DNA from: Nocardiopsis sp. FR4
GTDB taxonomy: Bacteria > Actinomycetota > Actinomycetes > Streptosporangiales > Streptosporangiaceae
Direction: 5' to 3'
Length of the DNA stretch: 38,274 bases
Assembly: GCF_009830945.1 (NCBI RefSeq)
Contig: NZ_VWVV01000041.1
Location: 1 to 38,274, forward strand
Part shown: positions 16,338 to 22,729 of the stretch, in pieces
Position numbering within the stretch: position 1 is the first letter of the stretch
How the letters are laid out: each line of letters starts with the position of its first letter
Notes under the pieces: generated by a model
Databases searched by the model: none
What the model saw: the letters and a program-made list of their open reading frames with translations, nothing else
What the model was told of the DNA's origin: nothing
Position numbers and translations under genes: made by a program

Positions 16338-16497
16338 GTATGTGTCGCGTCCGGACCGCGTCGACCGGATCCCCGGGCGCGGTCGGCGGTGGTCAGAACG
16401 CGCGTCTCACCCGCCCGGGCCATTCGCGCGGCGACGGTGGGTAGGGGTCCACCAGGTTCGCCCGCGCGGACCGATCCGACCGGAAAGGACCAGGCAC

Positions 16498-16599
16498 GTG
16501 TTCGTCTTCTTCAGCAACCGGCTCGGCTGCTTCCTGTCCCTCGTGATCTCGGTCGGGCTCACGGCCCTGCTGCTGTTCGTCCTCAACTCGTTGGGGTGA
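16498..16599 (+). CDS. 33-residue membrane peptide
   Basis: Encodes VFVFFSNRLGCFLSLVIS then VGLTALLLFVLNSLG. GTG at 16498 is preceded by AAAGGA at good spacing. The pattern (aromatic start, SNRLGC, then one transmembrane helix) resembles a very small membrane protein that I recall as widespread in actinomycetes and usually annotated hypothetical, commonly starting M(F/Y)FFFSNRLGC. It is too short for many gene finders. The 3' end overlaps the convergent GlxA-type regulator by 17 bases. Function unknown. Confidence 0.65.
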   Translation: MFVFFSNRLGCFLSLVISVGLTALLLFVLNSLG

Positions 16600-17536
16600 T
16601 CCCGCGGAAGGAGCGGCGGTAGGCGGCGGGGCTGACCCCGACCACCTCCTTGAACGCCTCGCGGAAGTTTGCCGGTGAGGTGAACCCCACCTCGCGGGCG
16701 ATCCGCTCGGCGGTGTGCCCCGTGGTCTCCAGCAGGGCCCGGGCCTGGCGCACGCGCGTGTGCCGCAGCCAGGTGATCGGGGTGGTCCCGGTCTCGTCGT
16801 GGAACCGGCGGTTCAGGGTGCGCACGCTGACGCCCAGGTGGGCGGCGATGTCCTTCAGGGTGAGCGGCTCGCGGCTGTTCTGCTCCATCCAGCCCAGCGT
16901 GGCCGCGAGCGGCGAGTCGCGGGCCACCCGGGGGCGGCGGTTGATGAACTGCGCCTGCCCGCCCTCCCGCTCCAGGGGCACCACCGACAGCCGGGCCGCC
17001 TCCGCGGCGACGGCCGCGCCGTAGTCGGCGCGGACCATGTGCAGGCACAGGTCGAGGCCGGCGGCGGCCCCCGCCGATGTGAGGACCCGGCCGGTGTCGA
17101 CGTAGAGCACGTTGGGGTCCACGCGCACGCGCGGGTACCGCTCGGCGAGCAGTTCGGCCACGGCCCAGTGCGTGGTGGCGCGGCGGCCGTCCAGCAGGCC
17201 CGCCTCGGCCAGGACGAACGCGCCCACGCAGATGGAGGCCACGCGCCCTCCCCGGTCGACGACGGCGCGCAGGGCCGTCGCGGCCTCCTCGGGCACCGGC
17301 AGGGACAGGTCGGAGCGGCCCGGGACCACGACCGTGTCGGCCTCCGCGAGCGCGTCGAGGCCGTCGAGGTCGTTCAGACCGAACACCCCCGCCCGCACGG
17401 ACGGCCGCGGGGCGCATACCCGCACCCGGTAGGCGGCGGGGCCGTCGGCCAGCACGGTGCGGCCGAAGACCTCCAGCGGCGTGCCCAGATCGAAGGGGAT
17501 GACCTCGTCCAGAGCGAGGACGGCGACCGTGTGCAT
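16583..17536 (-). CDS. GlxA-family AraC regulator (DJ-1/PfpI plus AraC HTH)
   Basis: 317 residues. Residues 1-180 form a DJ-1/PfpI-like domain with the usual Cys elbow (VASICVGAFVLAEAGLL, Cys103) and ATTHW; residues about 215-317 hold a double helix-turn-helix of AraC type (LTLKDIAAHLGVSVRTLNRRFHDETGTTPITWLRHTRVRQAR, then HTAERIAREVGFTSPANFREAFKEVVGVSPAAYRR). Such proteins are usually ligand-sensing activators. ATG 17536 has no ribosome site; a TAGGAT -10 hexamer (17548-17543) lies 6 bases upstream, so it is likely leaderless. It is divergent from a second, HTH-less DJ-1/PfpI protein, the usual arrangement for a regulator and its target. Confidence 0.93.
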   Translation of the reverse strand: MHTVAVLALDEVIPFDLGTPLEVFGRTVLADGPAAYRVRVCAPRPSVRAGVFGLNDLDGLDALAEADTVVVPGRSDLSLPVPEEAATALRAVVDRGGRVASICVGAFVLAEAGLLDGRRATTHWAVAELLAERYPRVRVDPNVLYVDTGRVLTSAGAAAGLDLCLHMVRADYGAAVAAEAARLSVVPLEREGGQAQFINRRPRVARDSPLAATLGWMEQNSREPLTLKDIAAHLGVSVRTLNRRFHDETGTTPITWLRHTRVRQARALLETTGHTAERIAREVGFTSPANFREAFKEVVGVSPAAYRRSFRGITPTS

Positions 17537-17542
17537 GGCCAG

Positions 17543-17682
17543 ATCCTAGGTGTTCGCGGCGGGGAGGACGGTCGCCGGGGAGCGGTGGGAGGCGGATTCT
17601 TTCGGCCCTACGGCGTGTGGCATTTTTCCGGCGGTACGTGTCTTTCTGGCCACTGGTACGGGCCGGGCGCCGTTCCTAGCCT
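17543..17682. promoter_or_regulatory. Divergent promoter region of GlxA-type regulator and DJ-1 protein
   Basis: Minus-strand -10 TAGGAT at 17548-17543 serves the regulator. Plus-strand TAGCCT at 17677-17682 is a plausible -10 for the DJ-1 gene, whose ATG is at 17728. TGGC-containing elements lie between them (near 17630 and 17648) and could be operator half-sites. Confidence 0.45.
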
Positions 17683-17727
17683 CGAGGGGTTGCCGTACCG
17701 ACGGCCGAGATTCCCAGGAGCGCACGC

Positions 17728-18390
17728 ATGCACGTACAGATCGTCCTCTTCGACGGCTTCGACCCCCTGGACGCGGTGGGGCCCTTCGAGGTCCTCGCGG
17801 CCGGAGCGCAGCTGACCGGCGGCGCCGTGACGGTGGAGTTCGTCAGCGCCGAGGGGCCGCGCCGGGTCGGGAGCGGGCACGCGGCCCTCTCCCTGGACGC
17901 GGCCTCGGCCCTGGACCCCGAGCGCCCCGGCGTCGTCCTCGTGCCCGGAGCCGCGGGCCCCCTGGCGGAGGAACCCGGAGCGGAGCGGCCCAGCGTCCCC
18001 GAACTGCTGGCGCGGGCGGCGCGGGGCGACCTCGTCCCGCTGGTCCGCCGGGCCCTGGGCGCCCCGGGTGTCACGGTCGCCACCGTCTGCGGCGGTTCCC
18101 TCGTGCTGGCCATGGCGGGCCTGCTCACGGGACGCACCGCCGTCACCCACACCGCGGGAAACGACGCCCTGAGCGCCGCGGGCGTGACCGTCCCGTCCGC
18201 CCGGGTCGTGGACGACGGCGACCTGGTCAGCGCCGGAGGGGTGACCTCCGGCATCGACCTGGCACTGCACCTGCTCGACCGCGAGGTCGGGCCCCGGGCC
18301 GCCCTCGGCGTCGAGGGCCTGTTCGAGTTCGAGCGGCGCGGGACCGTCTGGCGCCGCACCGACGCACGCGGGGGGTCGGTGCGGGCATGA
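17728..18390 (+). CDS. DJ-1/PfpI family protein
   Basis: 220 residues covering a single class-I glutamine-amidotransferase-like domain. MHVQIVLFDGFDPLDAVGPFEVL is the typical start; TVATVCGGSLVLAMAGLLTGRTAVTHTAG carries the nucleophile elbow Cys121. Relatives include isonitrile hydratase and ThiJ-like proteins, so it may be a small-molecule hydratase or a stress chaperone/hydrolase. AGGAG precedes ATG 17728 by 7 bases. The stop overlaps the next start as ATGA, so it forms an operon with two membrane proteins and is probably controlled by the divergent GlxA-type regulator. Confidence 0.9.
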   Translation: MHVQIVLFDGFDPLDAVGPFEVLAAGAQLTGGAVTVEFVSAEGPRRVGSGHAALSLDAASALDPERPGVVLVPGAAGPLAEEPGAERPSVPELLARAARGDLVPLVRRALGAPGVTVATVCGGSLVLAMAGLLTGRTAVTHTAGNDALSAAGVTVPSARVVDDGDLVSAGGVTSGIDLALHLLDREVGPRAALGVEGLFEFERRGTVWRRTDARGGSVRA

Positions 18391-18857
18391 GCGCGTTCCT
18401 CCTCAGCGTCCACGTCATCCTGGCCATCGTCGCGATCGGCCCCGTCACCGTCGCCGCGAGCGTCTTCCCCCGGTACGTGCGCGCGCTCGCCGCCGACCCC
18501 GGGGACCGGTCCGCGGCCACCACGGCGCGCGTCCTGTACCGCACCTGCCGGGTCTACGCCGTGATCGGAATCCTGGTCCCCGTCGCCGGAGCCGCCACGG
18601 GGGCCTCCATGGGGGTGCTCACCGACCCCTGGCTGCTGGTCTCCGTCGTGCTCACGGCGGCCGCCGCGGCCGTCGTCGGCGGTGTCGTGCTGCCCACCCA
18701 GCGGCGGGTCGTCGCCTGTGCCGACTCCGTGCCGCCCGCGCCCCCGGCCCGGTCGCTGGCGGGACGGCTGGCGATGACCACGGGTGTCTTCAACCTGCTG
18801 TGGGCGGTCGTCGTTGTCCTGATGATCGTCCGCCCCGGCTCCACCACGGGGGTGTGA
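18387..18857 (+). CDS. DUF2269-like integral membrane protein
   Basis: 156 residues with four predicted membrane helices (FLLSVHVILAIVAIGPVTVAASVF; YAVIGILVPVAGAATGASMGV; LVSVVLTAAAAAVVGGVVLP; TGVFNLLWAVVVVLMIV). The early His in the first helix and overall length resemble DUF2269 proteins. Coupled to the DJ-1 gene (ATGA overlap) and to the next gene (GTGTGA overlap). Function unknown. Confidence 0.75.
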   Translation: MSAFLLSVHVILAIVAIGPVTVAASVFPRYVRALAADPGDRSAATTARVLYRTCRVYAVIGILVPVAGAATGASMGVLTDPWLLVSVVLTAAAAAVVGGVVLPTQRRVVACADSVPPAPPARSLAGRLAMTTGVFNLLWAVVVVLMIVRPGSTTGV

Positions 18858-19120
18858 GCGTGTTCGCGGCCCTGCGGGTGACCGGGGCGCTGGAGTTCGG
18901 CACGCTCGCCGGAATGCTCCTCAACCTGGCCGTGTTCCGGATCGACGCGGTGGGGTCCGCCCTGGGCCCGGTGCACGGCCTGGCCTACGCCACGGCCTTC
19001 GTCCTCACCCTGCTCGTGCCCGGGGCGCCCGCGCGCTCCCGGCTGCTGGCCCTGGTCCCCGGGGTGGGCGGCCTGCTCGCGGCGCGGTCGATCCGGACCG
19101 CCTCCGCCGCCCGCGGCTGA
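18854..19120 (+). CDS. Small membrane protein, DUF3817-like
   Basis: 88 residues, about three membrane helices. VSVFAALRVTGALEFGTLAGMLLNLAVF, then GPVHGLAYATAFVLTLL with the conserved GPxHG seen in DUF3817-type proteins, and a final hydrophobic segment. GTG 18854 overlaps the preceding stop; GTG 18860 is an alternative. It is last in the DJ-1 operon. Family assignment is tentative. Confidence 0.65.
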   Translation: MSVFAALRVTGALEFGTLAGMLLNLAVFRIDAVGSALGPVHGLAYATAFVLTLLVPGAPARSRLLALVPGVGGLLAARSIRTASAARG

Positions 19121-19179
19121 CCGGACCGGGCGGATCAGCCGCGGGCGGCCCCGACCCCGCCCGCGCGGCCCGCGCGGGG

Positions 19180-19575
19180 GAGCCCGCCCTGTTCGGCGGG
19201 CCCCAGGGCGAGTCCGCCACCGGGAAGGCCGACCGCGCCCGGTGGCGCTCCCTGCTGCGCCCCCACTTCACCCCGGGACGGGTGCGCGCGTCCGCCCCCG
19301 GGGGGAGGAGCTGACCGCCGACCTCCTGAACGGCCTGGAACGGGGCCCCGGCCGGCCGACCTCAACGCCGCGCTGGCCGTACCGCTGCCGATCCTGGTCA
19401 TCCGCGAACTGCTCGGGTGCCCTACGCCGATCGCGGCCGCTTCCGCGCCTGGACCCGCGACGCCGCCGACCTCACCGACCGCGCCCGCTCCGAACGGGGG
19501 GTGGGCGACCTGTTCTCCTACGGGCTGGACCTGGCCCTGGCGGTCGGCACGCTCGCCCTGCACCTGGCCGGGTGA
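19180..19575 (+). pseudogene. Cytochrome P450 remnant
   Basis: Consecutive segments in changing frames read as the N-terminal third of an actinomycete P450: ADRARWRSLLRPHFTPGRVRASAP (normally DxxxHxxxRxxxxxxFT), EELTADLLNGLERGP, ADLNAALAVPLPILVIRELLG, VPYADRGRFRAWTRDAADLTD. At least three frame changes occur within 200 bases (near 19300, 19355 and 19418), and the helix-I AGxxT, ExxR and haem-Cys regions are absent. It ends ...LALAVGTLALHLAG then TGA. This is a decayed fragment rather than a miscalled gene. It fills much of the gap between the DJ-1 operon and the sugar-binding protein. Confidence 0.75.
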
Positions 19576-19660
19576 GCCGCGGCCGGGTCAGGTGAGACCG
19601 CGGTCCGTGGGGGAGACCGGAACGGACCGCGGGCGGCGGCCGACGGTGTGCCGGGGGTGG

Positions 19661-20959
19661 TCACAGGCGCCCCTCCATGTCCAGGGCGAAGTCCTCGGGG
19701 GAGATCTCGCCGAGGAAGAGCAGTTGCAGGTTGGTCAGCAGGGCCTGCGCGGCGTCGGGGGAGAGCGCTTGGTCCCAGGACTGGGTGAAGCTCGGCGCCT
19801 CGGAGACCAGTTCGTGGGTGAAGGTGGCGAAGTCGGCGTGCTCGCTCTCGCGCAGCCGGTCCTCGATGCCCTGGACGGCGGGCACCTGACCGGCCCCGAT
19901 GAGCCCGTCCACGTAGTCGTCGGAGGCCACGGTCTCGACGAGGAAGTCGATCGCGGCGTCGGCGCGCGGGCTGTCGGCGTTGACGGAGAAGTAGTTGCTG
20001 GGGTTGCCGACGACCGCTGCGGGGTCGCCCTCCCCGCCCTCCACGAGGGGGAAGGCGGTGTAGCCGAGGTCGCCGCTCTCCAGGAACCCGGGGTCGCTGC
20101 TCTGCTGCCGGGAGATGTCCCAGCTGCCCATGAGGAACATCGCCGCCTCGCCGGAGGCGAGCAGGGCCGAGGCGCTGCCGCTGTCGTAGTCGAGGGAGCC
20201 GAAGTCGGTGCCGAAGGCGCCGCGCGCGGACAGCTCCTGGCACATCTCCATGGCCCGGATCATCGCCGGGTCGCTCCAGGCGCCCTCCTCGCCGTCGAGG
20301 ACGGCCTGGAAGACCCCGGGCCCGCCGATCCGCTCCACCAGGTAGGACAGCCACATCAGCTCGGTCCAGCCCTGGGCCCCGGGCAGCGCGACGGGGATGA
20401 CCCCGCGGTCCTTGAGGGCGTCGACCGCCGCCAGCAGCTCCTCGTAGGTCCCGGGCGGCTCGACGCCCGCCTCCGCCAGGACGGCCCGGTTGTGGAAGAG
20501 GACGACGGGCTGCACGCCGAGCATCGGCACCCCGTGGTAGGCGCCGTCGATCCGGGCGACGTCGAGCACGCTGGGCAGGAAGGCGTCGCGGAACTCCGGG
20601 TGGGCCTCCAGGGTCTGGGTCAGGTCGACGACCCGGCCCTCCCGCGCGTACTGCGCCAGGTTGCCGCCGCCCCAGTTGAAGAACACGTCGGGTGCGTTGG
20701 GCGAGCCGAGGGTGACCTGGAGCGTCTCCTTGTAGGAGTCGTTGACGTAGGTGACGAGTTCGGCGGGGAGGTCGGAGGAGGTGTTGTAGGAGGCGATCGC
20801 CTCCTCGACGACGGCGTTCACCGCGCCGTCCTCCAGGACCCACACCCGGAGGGTGCCGTCCGCGCCGTCGGCCTCGGAGGCCGCGCAGCCGGCGGTCAGG
20901 GACACGGTCAGTGCCAGGGAAGCGGCGCCGAGCGCGCGCGCCCGGAAGGTGCTGGTCAT
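19661..20959 (-). CDS. Sugar ABC transporter substrate-binding lipoprotein (CUT1 type)
   Basis: 432 residues. Signal peptide with lipobox LTAGC (lipidated Cys25), then the family-1 extracellular solute-binding fold: TLRVWVLEDGAVNAVVEEAIASYN, DVFFNWGGGNLAQYAREGRVVDLT, GVPMLGVQPVVLFHNRAVLAEAGVEPPGTYEEL, ASGEAAMFLMGSWD. Such proteins capture oligosaccharides for CUT1 ABC importers. No permeases are adjacent; downstream is the P450 remnant, so it must work with components encoded elsewhere or be a leftover. ATG 20959 is taken because it begins the signal peptide; no good ribosome site is seen (GAAAG 15 bases upstream). Two CGAAA-N(1-2)-TTTCG palindromes upstream match the operator type seen in Streptomyces xylan/xylobiose genes, so a xylo-oligosaccharide ligand (BxlE-like) is the best inference. 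Confidence 0.88.
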   Translation of the reverse strand: MTSTFRARALGAASLALTVSLTAGCAASEADGADGTLRVWVLEDGAVNAVVEEAIASYNTSSDLPAELVTYVNDSYKETLQVTLGSPNAPDVFFNWGGGNLAQYAREGRVVDLTQTLEAHPEFRDAFLPSVLDVARIDGAYHGVPMLGVQPVVLFHNRAVLAEAGVEPPGTYEELLAAVDALKDRGVIPVALPGAQGWTELMWLSYLVERIGGPGVFQAVLDGEEGAWSDPAMIRAMEMCQELSARGAFGTDFGSLDYDSGSASALLASGEAAMFLMGSWDISRQQSSDPGFLESGDLGYTAFPLVEGGEGDPAAVVGNPSNYFSVNADSPRADAAIDFLVETVASDDYVDGLIGAGQVPAVQGIEDRLRESEHADFATFTHELVSEAPSFTQSWDQALSPDAAQALLTNLQLLFLGEISPEDFALDMEGRL

Positions 20960-20986
20960 GTCTGGTGTGTTCTTTCGTGGGGGGTT

Positions 20987-20998
20987 CGAAAGTTTTCG
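20987..20998. promoter_or_regulatory. Xylan-type operator palindrome near SBP start
   Basis: CGAAAGTTTTCG (CGAAA-GT-TTTCG), embedded in a longer tandem TTCGAA array, lies 28 bases upstream of the sugar-binding protein ATG. It matches the CGAA-N-TTCG core of BxlR-type xylan regulon sites, apart from spacer length. Confidence 0.55.
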
Positions 20999-21096
20999 AA
21001 AGATAAACGGCTCTATTTCGAGAAGAACGACGCTAGGTCGCGGGGCGATGTCCGTCAAGAGGGCTTTTCACTCCAGGTTGACGGCGGAAAGGAATG

Positions 21097-21109
21097 CCGA
21101 AAGTTTCGG
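21097..21109. promoter_or_regulatory. Xylan-type operator palindrome (perfect)
   Basis: CCGAAAGTTTCGG is a perfect dyad of the form CGAAA-N-TTTCG found upstream of Streptomyces xylanase genes. It lies 138 bases upstream of the sugar-binding protein start and 70 bases left of the Zur box of the divergent operon. Confidence 0.6.
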
Positions 21110-21171
21110 GGATCGTGTGAGGGTGCGTCGCTCGGGCTCGGGAGTTGGCTCGCGTCGGCAGGGGGAGGGGT

Positions 21172-21199
21172 TTGGTAATGAAAATGGTTATCATATGCT
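21172..21199 (+). promoter_or_regulatory. Zur-type box inside the metallophore operon promoter
   Basis: -35 TTGGTA (21172-21177) and -10 TATGCT (21194-21199) are 16 bases apart. TGAAAATGGTTATCA at 21179-21193 fills the spacer. It differs at two of 15 positions from the actinobacterial Zur consensus TGAAAATGATTTTCA. Binding in the spacer would block polymerase under zinc sufficiency. The operon start codon follows at 21254. Sequence match is direct; Zur control is inferred. Confidence 0.75.
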
Positions 21200-21253
21200 C
21201 TTTCGGTACGCCGTGTCCCCCCGCGGCCATCTCCCCGACCTGGAAGAACCTCC

Positions 21254-22729
21254 GTGTACCTGCGCAAGACAGCTCCCGCCGCCTGTGCGGCCGCGGCCCT
21301 CCTGATGACCGCCTGCCTTCCCGCCGCCGAGGAGGGCGCTGGGGACGGACGGATCGCGGTGGCGATGATGCAACCGCCGAGATCGGCCCTCTCCCCGCTC
21401 ACCGACGACGCGTTCAAGCTCTCCCGGTGGAGTACCGCCGAAACCCTCGTCACCCTCGACGAGGTCGGCGACCCCCAGCCGGGCCTGGCCACCGGGTGGA
21501 CCCGCGTGGACGAGGCCACCTGGACCTTCACCGTCCGCGAGGGTGTCACCTTCCACGACGGCACCGAACTGACCGCCGCCGTGGCCGCCCACGCGCTGGA
21601 GTACGCGGCGGGGGCCTCGCCCAAGCCGCGCATCCTCGACGGGGTGGAAATCGGGGTGGAGGCCGAGGGGGAGACCCTCACCGTCACCACCGCAGAGGAG
21701 GACCCCCTCGTCCCCCAGCGCCTGTCCTCGCCCCAGCTGTCGATCCTCGCCGAGAGCGCCTACGAGGGCGGATCGGTCAACCCCGTCGGCACCGGCTCGG
21801 GCCCCTTCGAGCTCGTCGAGGTCAACGGCACCACCTCCGCGCGCCTGGACCGCTACGACGGCTACTGGGGCGAACCGGCCCTGGCCGCGGGCATCGACGT
21901 CTCCTTCGTCCCCGACGGCACCGCGCGCGCCGCCGCCCTGCGCACGGGTGAGGCCGACATCGTCGAGGCCGTGCCCACCTCCCAGGCCGCCCTCCTGGAC
22001 CCGGGCACCGTCACCGAGGTGCCCATGCCGCGCACCAACACCCTCTACCTCAACACCCAGGACGGACCCTTCACCGATCCCGGCCTGCGCGCCGCCGTCC
22101 GCGAGACCCTCGACCGCGACGAGCTGGTGGAGGGGGTCTACGAGGGGCGCGCCGACGTGGCCGAGGGGCTCCTGGGCCCGGCCCTGCCGTGGGCCTCCGA
22201 ACGCTCCGAGCGCACGGACCCCACGAAGGCCGCCGGCCCCGGCGGCGCCGCCATCACCCTGGCCACCTTCACCGACCGCGCCGAACTGCCCGAGGTGGCG
22301 ACCGTCCTGGAGCAGCAGCTGGAGGAGGCCGGGTTCGAGGTCGAACAGGTGGTGCGCGAGTACGCCAACATCGAGGAGGACGCCCTGAACGGCGAGTTCG
22401 ACGCGTTCATCCTCTCCCGGGCCACCGTGCTCGACTCCGGGGACCCCGCCGCCTACATGATGAGCGACTTCTCCTGCGAGGGCTCCTTCAACATCGCCCA
22501 GCTGTGCGACGAGGAGGTGGACGCGGCCCTGGCCGAGGCCGAGCGGGCGCCGACCGGGGACGAGCGCCGCGCCGCGATCCTGGCCGCCGAGGCGGCGGTG
22601 CTGGCCACCGACGCCGCCATCCCCATGCTGCACGAGCGCGTCATCCAGGGCGACTCCGCCCGCGTCTCCGACTCGGCCAAGGACCCGCGCGAGCGCCTGC
22701 TCGTCACCGCCCGGACCAGGGTGGAGTAG
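21254..22729 (+). CDS. Dpp/Nik-type metallophore-binding lipoprotein, CntA-like
   Basis: 491 residues, extracellular solute-binding family 5. Signal peptide with lipobox MTAC (Cys21), then AMMQPPRSALSPLTDDAFKLSRWSTAETLV, GLATGWTRVDEATWTFTVREGVTFHDG (family hallmark), TGSGPFELVEVNG, and RTNTLYLNTQDGPFTDPGLRAAVRETLDRDELVEGVYEG. The TNTLYLNTQ..PFTDP pattern is usual in the NikA/CntA branch that binds metal complexes rather than peptides. Start is GTG 21254 with a weak GGAAG site. First gene of a five-gene operon behind a Zur-like box, so a zinc (or nickel/cobalt) metallophore complex is the likely ligand. Ligand residues of staphylopine-type proteins cannot be assigned without alignment. Confidence 0.85.
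   Translation: MYLRKTAPAACAAAALLMTACLPAAEEGAGDGRIAVAMMQPPRSALSPLTDDAFKLSRWSTAETLVTLDEVGDPQPGLATGWTRVDEATWTFTVREGVTFHDGTELTAAVAAHALEYAAGASPKPRILDGVEIGVEAEGETLTVTTAEEDPLVPQRLSSPQLSILAESAYEGGSVNPVGTGSGPFELVEVNGTTSARLDRYDGYWGEPALAAGIDVSFVPDGTARAAALRTGEADIVEAVPTSQAALLDPGTVTEVPMPRTNTLYLNTQDGPFTDPGLRAAVRETLDRDELVEGVYEGRADVAEGLLGPALPWASERSERTDPTKAAGPGGAAITLATFTDRAELPEVATVLEQQLEEAGFEVEQVVREYANIEEDALNGEFDAFILSRATVLDSGDPAAYMMSDFSCEGSFNIAQLCDEEVDAALAEAERAPTGDERRAAILAAEAAVLATDAAIPMLHERVIQGDSARVSDSAKDPRERLLVTARTRVE

Noticed and set aside
18227..18976. Minus-strand open frames antisense to the DJ-1 operon
   Set aside because: No ribosome sites and low-complexity translations, whereas the plus-strand frames encode recognisable proteins with coupled starts.
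21179..21193. Reading the box as an IdeR/DmdR iron box or nickel Nur box
   Set aside because: It lacks the TTAGGTTAG-type half sites of iron boxes and the TTGCAA half sites of Nur; the TGAAAAT...ATCA dyad fits Zur better.
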